64,000 nt of DNA from JACZYA01 sp965247455 (GCA_965247455.1 CBDFHE010000016.1:62001-126000); one strand, 5' to 3'. Positions 22,803 to 32,027 are shown, counted from the stretch's first letter. The notes: generated from the letters alone by a model not told the origin. Numbers and translations are program-made.

Positions 22803-23556
22803 GGTCGAGTACCTCGCGAGAGAGTTTCATGAACTCCTGCGCCCCCGGCGACTTGGGAGCGAAGGTCAAGATACTTTCTTTGTACGCGGGACTTTCTTCA
22901 ATCCTCACGCTGCGGCTGATTTGCGTCCGCATCAGTTTCTTCCCGAAGACGGCCTTGATTTGGTTGAAGCTGTCGCGGGCGATGTTGGTGCGCGGGTCGT
23001 ACATGGTGATGAGCACGCCCAGCAATTGCAGGTCCGGGTTGGGCCGGCTGCGGACACGTTCCAGGGTCTCCAGCAAGTCGTCGGTTCCTTCCAGAGCAAA
23101 ATAGCTGGCCTGGATGGGCACCAGCAGGTGGGTGGCCGCTACGAAAGCGTTGACGGTCAGAATCCCCAGCGCCGGCGGGGTGTCGATGATAATGAAGTCG
23201 AAGTTGGAGCGCACCGAGGACAGGGAGTCTTTCAAGCGGAAGGGGGCGTCGAACTGCCCCACCAGCACCTGCTCCAGCTTGGCCAAAGAGATGCGCGAGG
23301 GGGCGAGCGAAAGATTGGGCGCGCTGGTGGGCCGCACCAGCGCCTCCAGCGGCACACGGTGGTCGGAGAGAACGTCGTAGAGCGACTCGTGGATACCGGC
23401 CGGGTTCAGGAAGGAGATGGTGCAGTTCGCCTGCGGATCGATGTCAATCAGCAGCGTCCGCTTCTTGCTGTGAGCCAGCGCGGCCGCCAGATTGATGGCG
23501 GTAGTAGTTTTTCCCACGCCGCCCTTTTGATTCGCGACGGCGATGATGGTCGCCAA
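22768..23556 (-). CDS. parA: ParA/Soj-type partition ATPase
   Basis: A deviant Walker-A ATPase of 262 residues that moves ParB-bound origins. The Walker A box is KGGVGKTTTAINLAAAL at about residue 9, with IDIDPQANCT and the Walker B region FDFIIIDTPPALG. I chose the TTG at 23556, which gives the usual short lead (MATIIAVANQ) before the P-loop and is preceded by GAGAG; an upstream TTG at 23595 is possible. Order parA-parB, overlapping, is the standard arrangement. No parS consensus was noticed in this window, though I did not search exhaustively. Confidence 0.94.
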   Translation of the reverse strand: MATIIAVANQKGGVGKTTTAINLAAALAHSKKRTLLIDIDPQANCTISFLNPAGIHESLYDVLSDHRVPLEALVRPTSAPNLSLAPSRISLAKLEQVLVGQFDAPFRLKDSLSSVRSNFDFIIIDTPPALGILTVNAFVAATHLLVPIQASYFALEGTDDLLETLERVRSRPNPDLQLLGVLITMYDPRTNIARDSFNQIKAVFGKKLMRTQISRSVRIEESPAYKESILTFAPKSPGAQEFMKLSREVLDRVETNRLAPHR

Positions 23557-23604
23557 AGCTTCTCTCTTTCTTGAGTCGGTTTGTACCCCCGCCAAAAGAG
23601 GCGC

Positions 23605-24093
23605 CTACATCTTATACTTGCCCAGGTCTTCGTCTCCCAGGTTTTCCAGCCAGCGTCGCAACTCGTCGCTGCCAACCTTGTCGGAAACAGCGCTGGCAAC
23701 CTTGGACGACTTCAGGACACTGTCATCCACATAAATCGGAGCATCGGTGCGCAAGGCCAGCGCCAGGGCGTCGCTGGGCCGCGAGTCGATGGAGATGGTG
23801 GTTCCGTTTCGCTCCAACCAAATCAGGGCGTAGAAGGTGTCATCCTTGAGTTCGGTGACCACCACTTTTTTTACCGTGGCATTCACGCCCAGCAGGACAT
23901 TGCGAACCAAGTCATGGGTCATGGGCCGGGGTGTCTGAACTTTTTCGATTTCGAGCGCAATCGCATTGGCTTCGTAGATGCCCACCCAAATGGGAAGGAT
24001 GGCGCTGTCGGCCACGCCCTTCAAGATCACGATGGGCATGTTGGTGACAGGATCCATCATCAGGCCTCGAATTTTCATTTCGACTTCCATCAT
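23605..24093 (-). CDS. Bifunctional nuclease domain (BFN/DUF151) protein
   Basis: A 162-residue protein of the DUF151 family, some of whose members have DNase and RNase activity. Conserved features are LPIWVGIYEANAIALEIE (about residues 33-50), RPMTHDLV and the acidic ISIDSRPSDALALALRTDAPIYV. A short C-terminal helix follows. The start ATG has an AAAGGGG site, with a second ATG one codon later. It lies between miaB and parA on the same strand and might be transcribed with either. The cellular role in acidobacteria is not known. Confidence 0.85.
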   Translation of the reverse strand: MMEVEMKIRGLMMDPVTNMPIVILKGVADSAILPIWVGIYEANAIALEIEKVQTPRPMTHDLVRNVLLGVNATVKKVVVTELKDDTFYALIWLERNGTTISIDSRPSDALALALRTDAPIYVDDSVLKSSKVASAVSDKVGSDELRRWLENLGDEDLGKYKM

Positions 24094-24133
24094 CCGCCCC
24101 TTTCAGTCCCCTGACTTCGTGGACTCGCGGCGC

Positions 24134-25477
24134 TCATGGCAGGCGCTCGCCCACCAAACTGTGGGGGCCCGCCCCGGTGACCCGAATGGGCACGTAGCTG
24201 CCCAGCCTTTCCCCCGCGCTGGCGAAGTTGACCACTCGGTTGTTGGTCGTCCGGCCGACGTACTGCCCGCGCTTGCGGTTTTCGCTTTCCACCAACAACT
24301 CAAACTGTTTGCCGACCAGTTTTTGGTTGCGGGCCAGTTGAATTTCCCGTTGCCGCGCTTGCAGCGCGATGATTCGCCGCTTTTTTTCTTCCTCCGGCAC
24401 TTGATCGTCCAGCCGGAGCGCAGGCGTGTTGGGCCGGGGCGAGTACATGAAGCTGAACATGCCGTCGTACTGCGTGGTGTCGAGCAACGTCAGCGTTTCC
24501 TCAAACTCGGCTTCGGTCTCGCCGGGGAAGCCGACGATGATATCGGTCGTTATGCTAATAGCACGCCGGGCGTTGTGAATCAACGCGATTTTCTCCAGGT
24601 ACTCTTCGCGCGTGTACTCGCGCGCCATGCGGGCGAGTACCTGGTTGGAGCCCGACTGCACCGGCAGGTGGACGTGGTTGCAGAGGGTGGAATGGGCATC
24701 AATGGCGTCCACGATTTCGCGGGTGAAGTCGCGCGGGTGCGAGGTGGTGAAGCGCACCCGGCGGAGGCCCGGGATTTCTGCCACGGCTACCAGCAACTCC
24801 GCAAAGCTCATTCCATGCGGCGAGGGGTCGCGGTAGGAGTTGACGTTCTGCCCCAACAATTGGATCTCCGTGTAGCCTTCGGCCACCAAGCGCCGTGCTT
24901 CCGCGAGGATGGAGGCGCTGGTGCGGCTGCGCTCCGGTCCGCGCGTGAACGGCACCACGCAGTAGGCGCAGGCCTTGTCGCAGCCCTCGATGATGGTGAG
25001 GTAGGCGCGGAAGGGATTGTTGCGGCGGGTGAATTCGGTTTCAAAGGCTTGGTCGTCGTATGCGAGCCCGGTCACGCGCTGGTTGCCGGTTTCGAGTTGG
25101 ACCAGCAGGCCGGGCAGCTTGCGGTAGCTGGCCGAGCCCGCCACCAGGCGGACGTAGGGAGCCTGCGCGAAGATTTTCTCGCCTTCAAGTTGCGCCATGC
25201 AGCCCAGCACCGCCACGGTCTTCTTCCCCGCCAGCGCGTCGGCTTTGAAGTGACCCAGGCGGGAGAAAACTTTTTGCTCGGCTTTGTCGCGGATGGCGCA
25301 GGTGTTCAACACCACCAAGTCGGCTTCTTCGGAAGACGCCGCCGCGTTGTAGCCTTGTGCCAGCAACAGGCCTGCGACTTTTTCCGAGTCGTGGACATTC
25401 ATCTGGCAGCCGAAGGTTTCAATGTAGAACGTCCGGGTTCGATTGTCGCATGTGTCCATTGCGCGGAATAGTAACAT
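24134..25477 (-). CDS. miaB: tRNA-2-methylthio-N6-dimethylallyladenosine synthase MiaB
   Basis: A radical-SAM methylthiotransferase that adds 2-methylthio to i6A37 in tRNAs reading UNN codons. It has the N-terminal UPF0004 domain (YIETFGCQMNVHDSEK), the radical SAM cluster motif in GCDKACAYCVVPFTRG (Cx3Cx2C), and a C-terminal TRAM domain ending near GRTTNNRVVNF. The start is uncertain: I used the ATG at 25477, two bases after AGGAGG, giving 447 residues; ATG at 25459 and GTG at 25504 are alternatives. It is 40 nt upstream of the BFN gene on the same strand. Confidence 0.94.
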   Translation of the reverse strand: MLLFRAMDTCDNRTRTFYIETFGCQMNVHDSEKVAGLLLAQGYNAAASSEEADLVVLNTCAIRDKAEQKVFSRLGHFKADALAGKKTVAVLGCMAQLEGEKIFAQAPYVRLVAGSASYRKLPGLLVQLETGNQRVTGLAYDDQAFETEFTRRNNPFRAYLTIIEGCDKACAYCVVPFTRGPERSRTSASILAEARRLVAEGYTEIQLLGQNVNSYRDPSPHGMSFAELLVAVAEIPGLRRVRFTTSHPRDFTREIVDAIDAHSTLCNHVHLPVQSGSNQVLARMAREYTREEYLEKIALIHNARRAISITTDIIVGFPGETEAEFEETLTLLDTTQYDGMFSFMYSPRPNTPALRLDDQVPEEEKKRRIIALQARQREIQLARNQKLVGKQFELLVESENRKRGQYVGRTTNNRVVNFASAGERLGSYVPIRVTGAGPHSLVGERLP

Positions 25478-25664
25478 GACCTCCTGGCCGCGACAAGCCA
25501 TCACTCTTTCACAAGTCGTAGGTCTGCCACAAGTTAAGCTTTTCTAACTTTCTCTCTCCCGTTCAACTACGCCGCGTGAAGTGAGAGGCAGACCGACGCA
25601 GTCGGAGTGGAAGTGGGCGAAGCCGGAGACGTCGCGTAAGCTGTCTAGCCCTGGCGTACGTTGC

Positions 25665-26246
25665 CTAACGGTTGGGGCCGGGGAACTCTACCTGCGGGGC
25701 TTCGCGGGCGGCCTGGGCGGCTTCGAAGTAATCCTCGTTGCGCGTGAAGCCGGAGAAGCCTGCCACCAGGTTGTTGGGGAAGAGGCCGATGTAGGTGTTG
25801 TAGCCCCGCAGAGATTCGTTGTAGCGGCGGCGCTCGATCGCGATGCGGTTTTCGGTGCCCGCCAACTCGTCTTGCAGGCGTAGGAAGTTTTCGTTGGACC
25901 GGAGCTGCGGATAGTTTTCCACGATGACGAACAGCCGGCCCAGCGCGCCGTCAAGCTGATTGTTGGCCGCGATGCGTTCGCGCGGGGTGCGCGCCCCCAT
26001 CATCGCTGCGCGCGCGTTGGCGATGTCGCCAAACACGGTTTGCTCCTGCGCCGCAATTCCTTTCACTGTTGCCACCAGGTTGGGAATCAAGTCGGCCCGG
26101 CGTTGCAACACTACATCCACTTGCGCCCAGGTGGCGTTGATGGACTCGCTCTTGCGCACCATTTCATTGCGCCGGCTGACAAGCGATCCGCCCACCATCA
26201 AGACCAGCACCGCCACTACGATTAGGACGATCCAGATTTTCTTCAT
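25665..26246 (-). CDS. lemA: LemA family protein
   Basis: A 193-residue membrane-anchored protein with an N-terminal hydrophobic helix (IWIVLIVVAVLVLMVGGSLV) and the helical LemA domain with conserved WAQVDVVLQRRADLIPNLV, QLDGALGRLFVIVENYPQLRSNENF and YNTYIGLFPNNLVAGFSGF. The function of LemA proteins is not settled; they commonly occur with TPM-domain proteins, as here. It is the last gene of a three-gene minus-strand cluster, 90 nt after the nucleotidyltransferase. Confidence 0.93.
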   Translation of the reverse strand: MKKIWIVLIVVAVLVLMVGGSLVSRRNEMVRKSESINATWAQVDVVLQRRADLIPNLVATVKGIAAQEQTVFGDIANARAAMMGARTPRERIAANNQLDGALGRLFVIVENYPQLRSNENFLRLQDELAGTENRIAIERRRYNESLRGYNTYIGLFPNNLVAGFSGFTRNEDYFEAAQAAREAPQVEFPGPNR

Positions 26247-26336
26247 TGTTTCTCCTCTCCCGGTTTGCGCGCCGGGGGACTCCCTCTCTTAAGGCGTTAC
26301 GACGACCGCCTCGGCTTCGTTCCCGATTCCTTCTCC

Positions 26337-27056
26337 TTAGGGGTGGAAGCGACGGTCCACTTCCTCGACAACCCGAACCACGCCTTCTAGGTAGGCGCGG
26401 AAGGTGGGCGCGACATCCACTTCTTTCTCGCGCTTCTTACCCTCGCGCACGTCGAGCACGGTGTGGAAAGCAGCCGCATCGAATCCCAGCACTGACGCCA
26501 GCCGGTCCACCACCGCACGCTTGGGCTGGGGCGGCTGCTCGCCCAGCGTTATCAGGGCGTGGCGAAACAGCGTGGCGAAGGTGGAGACCGAGGCGGTCAT
26601 CAACCTCAGCAACTTCTTGGCATCGCGCGGCGCCGCCAGGTAGTGCTCGCGCAGGCGGACGAGCTGGGTGCGCAGCTCGCGCTCCACCTGCACCCGGTGC
26701 AGCTTCATGGGGATTTCCATCCCGGTGAAGACATCCTCGCCGTAGAGCACGCGATGGCTGGCCTGAATGTCGAGCAGCTCGATGGCGAACACGTCGGCCG
26801 AGCGGCGCAGCTCCTCCAGCGTGAAGACCATCGGCGGCGGCTGCCGCCGGCGCACCCACCACGTCACCGCCGGGTTCAGCTTTTCCATCTCCGCCGCACC
26901 CAGACGTTCCACCACGCAGAGCACGTTGAGGTCGGAGTATTTCCGCTGGAACTCGCCCGCCGCCGCCGACCCGTAGAGCACCACCGCCTTCAAGTTGGCC
27001 CCGGCTGCCGCCTTGAGCTTCTCAACCAGTTGGTTCAGTTCTTTTTCTTTTTCCAT
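26337..27056 (-). CDS. Nucleotidyltransferase-domain protein with degenerate active site
   Basis: A 239-residue protein whose N-terminus has a pol-beta-type nucleotidyltransferase motif, VVLYGSAAAGEFQRKYSDLN (about residues 25-44). The usual second carboxylate of the DxD pair is Asn here (SDLN), which should weaken or abolish catalysis. The C-terminal 120 residues are helical (KLLRLMTASVSTFATLFRHALITLGE), resembling the substrate-binding helices of MNT-type enzymes. It sits between lemA and the TPM gene, 18 nt after the latter, so it is almost certainly in their operon. No toxin-like HEPN partner is adjacent. Its function is unknown. Confidence 0.78.
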   Translation of the reverse strand: MEKEKELNQLVEKLKAAAGANLKAVVLYGSAAAGEFQRKYSDLNVLCVVERLGAAEMEKLNPAVTWWVRRRQPPPMVFTLEELRRSADVFAIELLDIQASHRVLYGEDVFTGMEIPMKLHRVQVERELRTQLVRLREHYLAAPRDAKKLLRLMTASVSTFATLFRHALITLGEQPPQPKRAVVDRLASVLGFDAAAFHTVLDVREGKKREKEVDVAPTFRAYLEGVVRVVEEVDRRFHP

Positions 27057-27074
27057 CCCGTTTACACTCCCGCG

Positions 27075-27881
27075 CTACCAGCCTCCGCCGGCGCCGCCGC
27101 CGCCGGAGAGCCCGCCGCCAAATCCACCGAAGCCCCCGCCGCCGCCAAAGCCTCCACCGCCCCAGCCTCCACCCATGTACCAGAGTCCTGGCCCGTAGCG
27201 CCGGCGGCGACGGCCGCCCCCCAGGCCGAGCAACAGCAGCATCACGACCATTACGATAAGCCGGACCAGCCCGCTCGACCCTCCCCGGCTTCGGGCTCGT
27301 GAGCGCTGCGACAACTGCGGCTGTCCGCTCAGGGTTACGCCACGGTCGGTGGCAATCACTTCCGCGATGCGCCCGGTCATTTGGAGCAGCGCCCCGCCGT
27401 AGTTCCCCTGCCGCAGCAGCGGCAGCATCTCGCGGCCAAAGCCGCCCACCTTGCCGTCCGGCAGGATAGGCTCCAGGCCGTAGCCGACTTCGGTCCAGTA
27501 GCGCTGGTCGTCAACGGCGAGCAGAATCAGCGCGCCGCGGTCTTCGCCTTTGTACCCGATGCCCCAGCGCTCGTAGAGCCGGTTGGCAAAATCCTGCTCC
27601 GGCACATCCTCCAGCGAGCGGACGGTGACGACGGCGATTTGCGCGTGGGCTTTCTGGTCCACTTCGGCGCACAGGTTGGTGAGGGCTCCCGCCATGCGTG
27701 GGTCGAGAACGCCCGCGAAGTCGTTGACGTAGCCGCGCGCTTCGAGCTGCTCGACTTTTTCCGCGCGAACAAGTAGAGGGATCAGCAGAACCAGGAGCGC
27801 GCTCAGGACGGCCGCGCGTCGAAACTCCTTCCCGATGGCACCACCATCAGAGTGCGCTCGGTTTGTTTTTCGCCTTTTCAT
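27075..27881 (-). CDS. TPM-domain (YgcG-like) exported membrane protein
   Basis: About 268 residues from the ATG at 27881. A signal helix (VLSALLVLLIPLLVRA) precedes the TPM_phosphatase/YgcG domain (GYVNDFAGVLDPRMAGALTN ... AVDDQRYWTEVGYGLEPILPDG), then a C-terminal membrane helix (LVRLIVMVVMLLLLGLGG), an arginine patch and a tail of almost pure Gly with Phe/Trp. The Gly-rich tail is usual for the family. Some TPM domains have phosphatase activity or aid photosystem repair; here the lemA pairing suggests a cell-envelope role. A frame extension to 27926 is less likely. Confidence 0.86.
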   Translation of the reverse strand: MKRRKTNRAHSDGGAIGKEFRRAAVLSALLVLLIPLLVRAEKVEQLEARGYVNDFAGVLDPRMAGALTNLCAEVDQKAHAQIAVVTVRSLEDVPEQDFANRLYERWGIGYKGEDRGALILLAVDDQRYWTEVGYGLEPILPDGKVGGFGREMLPLLRQGNYGGALLQMTGRIAEVIATDRGVTLSGQPQLSQRSRARSRGGSSGLVRLIVMVVMLLLLGLGGGRRRRRYGPGLWYMGGGWGGGGFGGGGGFGGFGGGLSGGGGAGGGW

Positions 27882-28037
27882 TCTGCGCTTGCCGAATCCC
27901 TCCAGACCTGGATGGCGGTTCCTCAATAGGCCAAACTATATTTATACGGAGAAACCCCCGAAAGTCTTGCTGAACAATGCAAGAACCCCCCCACCCCGCT
28001 ATCGTCTGCACCATCCGGTTGTGAGCAGTCATCTTAG

Positions 28038-29707
28038 CCGGGATTTCCGTTTTGCCTGCCCCTGATGGCACGTTTATACACCCGATCGCCGCCGATCGCA
28101 CAAAAACTTCGATCGTCGCACAATCGCTCAGCTTCAAAGGCCTTCATCTGAGCCCGCGCCGACGTGCGACCGACTGGAACCCCTGCTTTTCGGGCATTTC
28201 TCAGACACCGCTCCACACGTGTGCCCCGTGTCATCGCCGGGCGGGCTTCGTTGCACTTCAGGCCGCGCGTCAGCCTGCCGGCACGGGTAGCGCCCAGATC
28301 CTCCGCAGCATGTCGCCGAACAGCCGCCGCGTGAGATGCCCTTCCGCCAGCAGAAGCCAGTAGTACCGCGCATGCTTCACCAGCCGGCCCCCAGTTTTCA
28401 CCAGTCGCTGCTGGAGACTCGTGAGCGACCAGCGCTTGACCCGCAGCGGAAGGACCAGTCTGCGCCACAAGTTGCCCAGATTGTAGGCCAGGACGCTCAG
28501 TTGCAGGCGCACCTCGTTCGCCCGGAAACGATGGCACGACAGCCGCGTCCAGTGGGTGGCCTGCTTGCCTTCCTTGATCCATTGCTCCGCCGTACCGCGC
28601 TTGTTGTAAAACCGCACGACCGAGCGGCTCGGGAGGGCCATGTTGGTCACGATGAAGCCGACGCGAGGGAACAGCTCACCTTGGTGGTGCTCCACCTTGG
28701 CGACGATCCGTCTGGGCGTGGTCCAGCTCTTGGCCTGATAGCGGAAACTCTGGTAGCGCACCAAGGGCTTGCAGCTCGGCCGTCCCGGCGGACGAAAGAG
28801 GATGTCTTCGATTTCCAGCTCCAAGCTCTTGTTCGCCGGCATGCGAATGGCATAGTCCACGTCGCGCTGCTCGAGCGCGTCGTAGATCTCGGGCTTCGCG
28901 AACGCGGCGTCTGCGCGGAACGCTACGCGCTTGCCCTCCACCTGCTGCCGGTCAATCTCCGGTACGAGCAGGTCGTCCCAGTCGTCGGCGCTATGCACGT
29001 TGCCTGGCCGCAGCGTGGCGGCGAGGCAGTCCCCATGCTCGGTGAACAGAAACAGCGGGTGGTAGCAGACGGACTCGAAGTGCCCGTTATAGGCGCTCCC
29101 TTCCTGCGCCCCATGCACCGGGCTCTCGCTCGAATCCATGTCGAGCACGATCCGGTCGGCGCGCGTCGCCATCTCGGCCTGTGCAAGCACCTCCCGGTTC
29201 ACGGCCCTCAACCCGACGAGATTCTCCTCGTGGGTCAGCAGCTCTGTCTCGAACCAATGCAGCGTCGATGTCAGCGCCGCACCCCGGTCCCAGCGCTTTG
29301 GCGACCCGATGAGACGAAATGTTGGGTCTGCCGACACGCGCCCCGCGTCGTTGAGATCTTCGTAGCCCGCGAGGCGACTGTAGACCGACTGCCGCAGGAG
29401 ATCCACCACGCTGAACTGGGTGTTCATCCCCTGTCGGGAATCGCTCAGGTGCTCGGCGATGAGTGTCTCCAGCCCCAGACGTTCATCCAACTCGCGCACC
29501 AGAATGAGGCCAGCGTCAGAAGTGACGCGCGATCCCTGGAACGCGACTTTCAAGAAGCCGTTGAACGCGAACTGGAATGGCTCGTGTTGTAATTCACCCA
29601 CCGGGTGTCACCCTCCGTAGTGTGGTTCCTTACGTCGGAGCCCCAAAACTCAAGGCGCAGCGACTGGTCCTGGCGATACGGTACCACAGCCAAATCGGAA
29701 ATCCGGG
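28038..29707 (-). mobile_element. Intact IS1380-family insertion sequence (1670 bp)
   Basis: The ends are imperfect inverted repeats: CCGGGATTTCCG at the left and its near-complement ending at 29707 at the right (11 of 12 outer positions agree; similarity continues inward for about 7 bp). The 5-bp direct repeat CTTAG flanks the element on both sides (28033-28037 and 29708-29712), a target-site duplication consistent with the family. The single transposase gene is intact. The element lies between the TPM gene and the kinase gene and interrupts neither. Confidence 0.85.
28270..29601 (-). CDS. IS1380-family transposase
   Basis: A DDE transposase of 443 residues, full length for the family. Landmarks are GLILVRELDERLGL, the catalytic Asp region RIVLDMDSSESPVHGAQEG, the second acidic region VAFRADAAFAKPEIYDAL and the YNKRGTAEQWIKEGK block containing the glutamate, then RANEVRLQLSVLAYNLGN. 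There are no frameshifts or early stops, so the element could be active. Confidence 0.93.
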   Translation of the reverse strand: MGELQHEPFQFAFNGFLKVAFQGSRVTSDAGLILVRELDERLGLETLIAEHLSDSRQGMNTQFSVVDLLRQSVYSRLAGYEDLNDAGRVSADPTFRLIGSPKRWDRGAALTSTLHWFETELLTHEENLVGLRAVNREVLAQAEMATRADRIVLDMDSSESPVHGAQEGSAYNGHFESVCYHPLFLFTEHGDCLAATLRPGNVHSADDWDDLLVPEIDRQQVEGKRVAFRADAAFAKPEIYDALEQRDVDYAIRMPANKSLELEIEDILFRPPGRPSCKPLVRYQSFRYQAKSWTTPRRIVAKVEHHQGELFPRVGFIVTNMALPSRSVVRFYNKRGTAEQWIKEGKQATHWTRLSCHRFRANEVRLQLSVLAYNLGNLWRRLVLPLRVKRWSLTSLQQRLVKTGGRLVKHARYYWLLLAEGHLTRRLFGDMLRRIWALPVPAG

Positions 29708-29741
29708 CTTAGGTTGTGATCCCACGCAAGTCAACGCGGAG

Positions 29742-32027
29742 CTATTCGGGGAAGTTCAGGCGGCGGAGGAGGGATTGGAAGCGGGGGTCGGAGCGCAGGC
29801 TGTCCCAATCCAAATCCACATTAAGCCAAACCAAGAAGGGGTAGCGCTCCTCGTAGCCCTTCTCCAACCACTCCAGGGCCAGGTCCTTCTGCTCGGCGTG
29901 AGCATACAGGCGTGCGATATGAGTCGGCTGAACATACCTTACCTTTGCTTGTGCCACCAACGTTTCCGCCCCCAGGCTCATCGCACCCCGGTAGCCTGAC
30001 TCGGCGTAGCCGCGTTCCATGGCCGCCGCGGCTTCACTACTGCCAAGCAATGCAAAGAACCGCTTAGCTTCCGCCAAGGCGTCCTCGGTCACCCGCTTTT
30101 GGTGGAAGGCGCTCCAGAGGCCCCAATGCGACCAAAGGAAGTTTGGTTCCGTTACGAGCGCTTTGCGAAACTGCTCGATGGCGTCGTCATACCGGCGCCC
30201 GTCCAGCAACTGCCAACCCAGAAGCGTCTGGAAGAAGAAACTGAACGGGTCCAATTCCAGGGCGCGCTCGACCTGCGCCATGGCCTCAGCGGGACGCTTC
30301 ATTACCCGCAAAAAAGACCAGTAACCGAGACGCAGATAGGGATTGTTGGGGCTGAGCGCGATGGCCCGCTGAAACTGCCTCTCGCCCGCCGCCCAGTCCC
30401 ACGCATAGAAGAATCTGTATCTACCCAAAATCTCATGACCTTCGGCGAGGGTGTCATCCAACTCAACCGCTTTCAAGGCGGCCGGCTTCCCCTTGGAAAC
30501 GGACTCACGGGGCGGGACCAAACCGAAGCCTCCCGCGGCACCCCAGACGTCGCCGATGCCTGTATAGGCCAGCGCGTAATCCGGATCTTTTTCCAGTGCT
30601 AGATTGAAGTAGTCCAGTGCTCTTTCGGAATCCTCCGGAGACGTTCTGTACTCGTGGAAGCGGCCCTTGAGATAAGCCTCGTAAGCCTCGGGGTTGACCC
30701 GTCGGGCGCTGGCCAAGCGCCTTGTCTCCTCCGGCGTCACCGCAACCTGGATCTCTCGCGCAATGGCCCGTGCTACCTCACTCTGCAAGAGCAGCACGTC
30801 TTGCAAGTCGCGCTCGTAGCTCTCCGCCCACAGGTGACTGTCCGTAGCGGCGTGGATTAGCTGCGCCGTAATTCGCACTCGTTGGCCCACTCGTAACACC
30901 GAACCTTCCACCACACCGTCCACATTCAGTTCCTCAGCAATCTCCGGTAGGGACTTATCGGTCCCCTTGTAGCGCATGGCCGAGGTGCGCGAGATTATTT
31001 TCAAGGCCCGAAGCTTGGCCAGATTGGCAATCAAGGTCTCGGTCATCCCGTCAGCAAAGTACTCCTGCTCGGGATCGCGGGAGAGGTTCACAAGCGGCAG
31101 CACCGCCAAAGACTGGATGCGTCTCCGACGAGTTCGGCGCTTTCGTCGGGGCTTCGAGTCCGTTGACACCCGACCGGCATCAATCCCTGCGCCTGCCGCT
31201 AGCCGGCGAAGGTCCACCGCCAGTTCTTTGACCGACTGGTAGCGGTTCTCCGGCTCCTTCTCCAGGGCTTTGAGGATGATGTTCTCCAGCACCGGCGACA
31301 CCCGGCGATTGAGCCCGCTGGGCGGCTGCGGTGCCCGGTTCAGGATGGCGTCAATCAGCCGCGGACCTTGCGTCTCAGGAAAGGGGCGCTGGCCCGTCGC
31401 CATTTCATAGAGCACGGCACCAGCGGCGTAGATATCACTGCGGGCATCGACCTGCTCGCCCCGTAACTGCTCCGGGGCCATGTAGGGCAACGTCCCGGCA
31501 GCGGCTTGCGTCTCGGTGAAGCTCTCGGTGGTGGCTGTGGCCGAAGCTACCTCCGGCCGCACCAGCTTGGCCAGTCCGAAGTCCAGCACCTTGACCTGGC
31601 CCTTCGCCGTCACCATCACGTTGCCGGGCTTGAGGTCGCGGTGCACTACCCCCTGCTCGTGCGCCTCCTCCAGTGCCTCCGCCACCTGTCCCCCCAGCCG
31701 GGTAATCTCCTTCTCCCCAAGCGGCCCCACCGCCAACTTGTCGCTGAGCGTTACCCCCTCGACCAGCTCCATCACCAGGAAATCCACCCCGTCCTGGGTG
31801 TCGAAGTCATGCACGGTAGCGATGTTAGGATGGTTGAGCTTGGAGAGTGCCAACGCCTCTTTGCGGAAGCGCTTGCGGGCAGCCTCGTCGGACAAGGTTC
31901 CGGCGGGCAATACTTTCAGAGCGACATCGCGCTCCAGCCGCTTATCGCGAGCGCGATAGACCTCACCCATCCCGCCCGCGCCGATCTTCTCGCCCACTCG
32001 GTAGTGTGAGAGCGTTTTGCCAATCAC
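29742..32027 (-). CDS. Ser/Thr protein kinase with TolB-like and TPR regions
   Basis: A 761-residue protein. Residues 1-275 are a complete Hanks-type kinase: GAGGMGEVYRARD, VALKVLP (Lys), HRDLKPGN, DFGLAKL, APEQLRGE. A basic linker (RRKRRTRRRR) follows, then a TolB-N-like domain (about 300-420: SLAVLPLVNLSRDPEQEYFADGMTE) as in adenylate-cyclase-like signalling proteins, then about 300 residues of TPR repeats (LGYWSFLRVMKRPAEAMAQVERALELDPF and others). No clear membrane helix is present. This layout is very common in acidobacteria. Its targets are unknown. It starts at GTG 32027 and ends 30 nt from the IS1380 target duplication. Confidence 0.9.
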   Translation of the reverse strand: MIGKTLSHYRVGEKIGAGGMGEVYRARDKRLERDVALKVLPAGTLSDEAARKRFRKEALALSKLNHPNIATVHDFDTQDGVDFLVMELVEGVTLSDKLAVGPLGEKEITRLGGQVAEALEEAHEQGVVHRDLKPGNVMVTAKGQVKVLDFGLAKLVRPEVASATATTESFTETQAAAGTLPYMAPEQLRGEQVDARSDIYAAGAVLYEMATGQRPFPETQGPRLIDAILNRAPQPPSGLNRRVSPVLENIILKALEKEPENRYQSVKELAVDLRRLAAGAGIDAGRVSTDSKPRRKRRTRRRRIQSLAVLPLVNLSRDPEQEYFADGMTETLIANLAKLRALKIISRTSAMRYKGTDKSLPEIAEELNVDGVVEGSVLRVGQRVRITAQLIHAATDSHLWAESYERDLQDVLLLQSEVARAIAREIQVAVTPEETRRLASARRVNPEAYEAYLKGRFHEYRTSPEDSERALDYFNLALEKDPDYALAYTGIGDVWGAAGGFGLVPPRESVSKGKPAALKAVELDDTLAEGHEILGRYRFFYAWDWAAGERQFQRAIALSPNNPYLRLGYWSFLRVMKRPAEAMAQVERALELDPFSFFFQTLLGWQLLDGRRYDDAIEQFRKALVTEPNFLWSHWGLWSAFHQKRVTEDALAEAKRFFALLGSSEAAAAMERGYAESGYRGAMSLGAETLVAQAKVRYVQPTHIARLYAHAEQKDLALEWLEKGYEERYPFLVWLNVDLDWDSLRSDPRFQSLLRRLNFPE

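Noticed and set aside
21978..23556. Plasmid or secondary replicon signs from parAB
   Set aside because: No replication gene is near, neighbours are housekeeping genes and the pair is of chromosomal type.
26337..27056. MNT/HEPN toxin-antitoxin pair
   Set aside because: Only an MNT-like protein is present, with a degenerate motif and no HEPN partner; neighbours are envelope genes.
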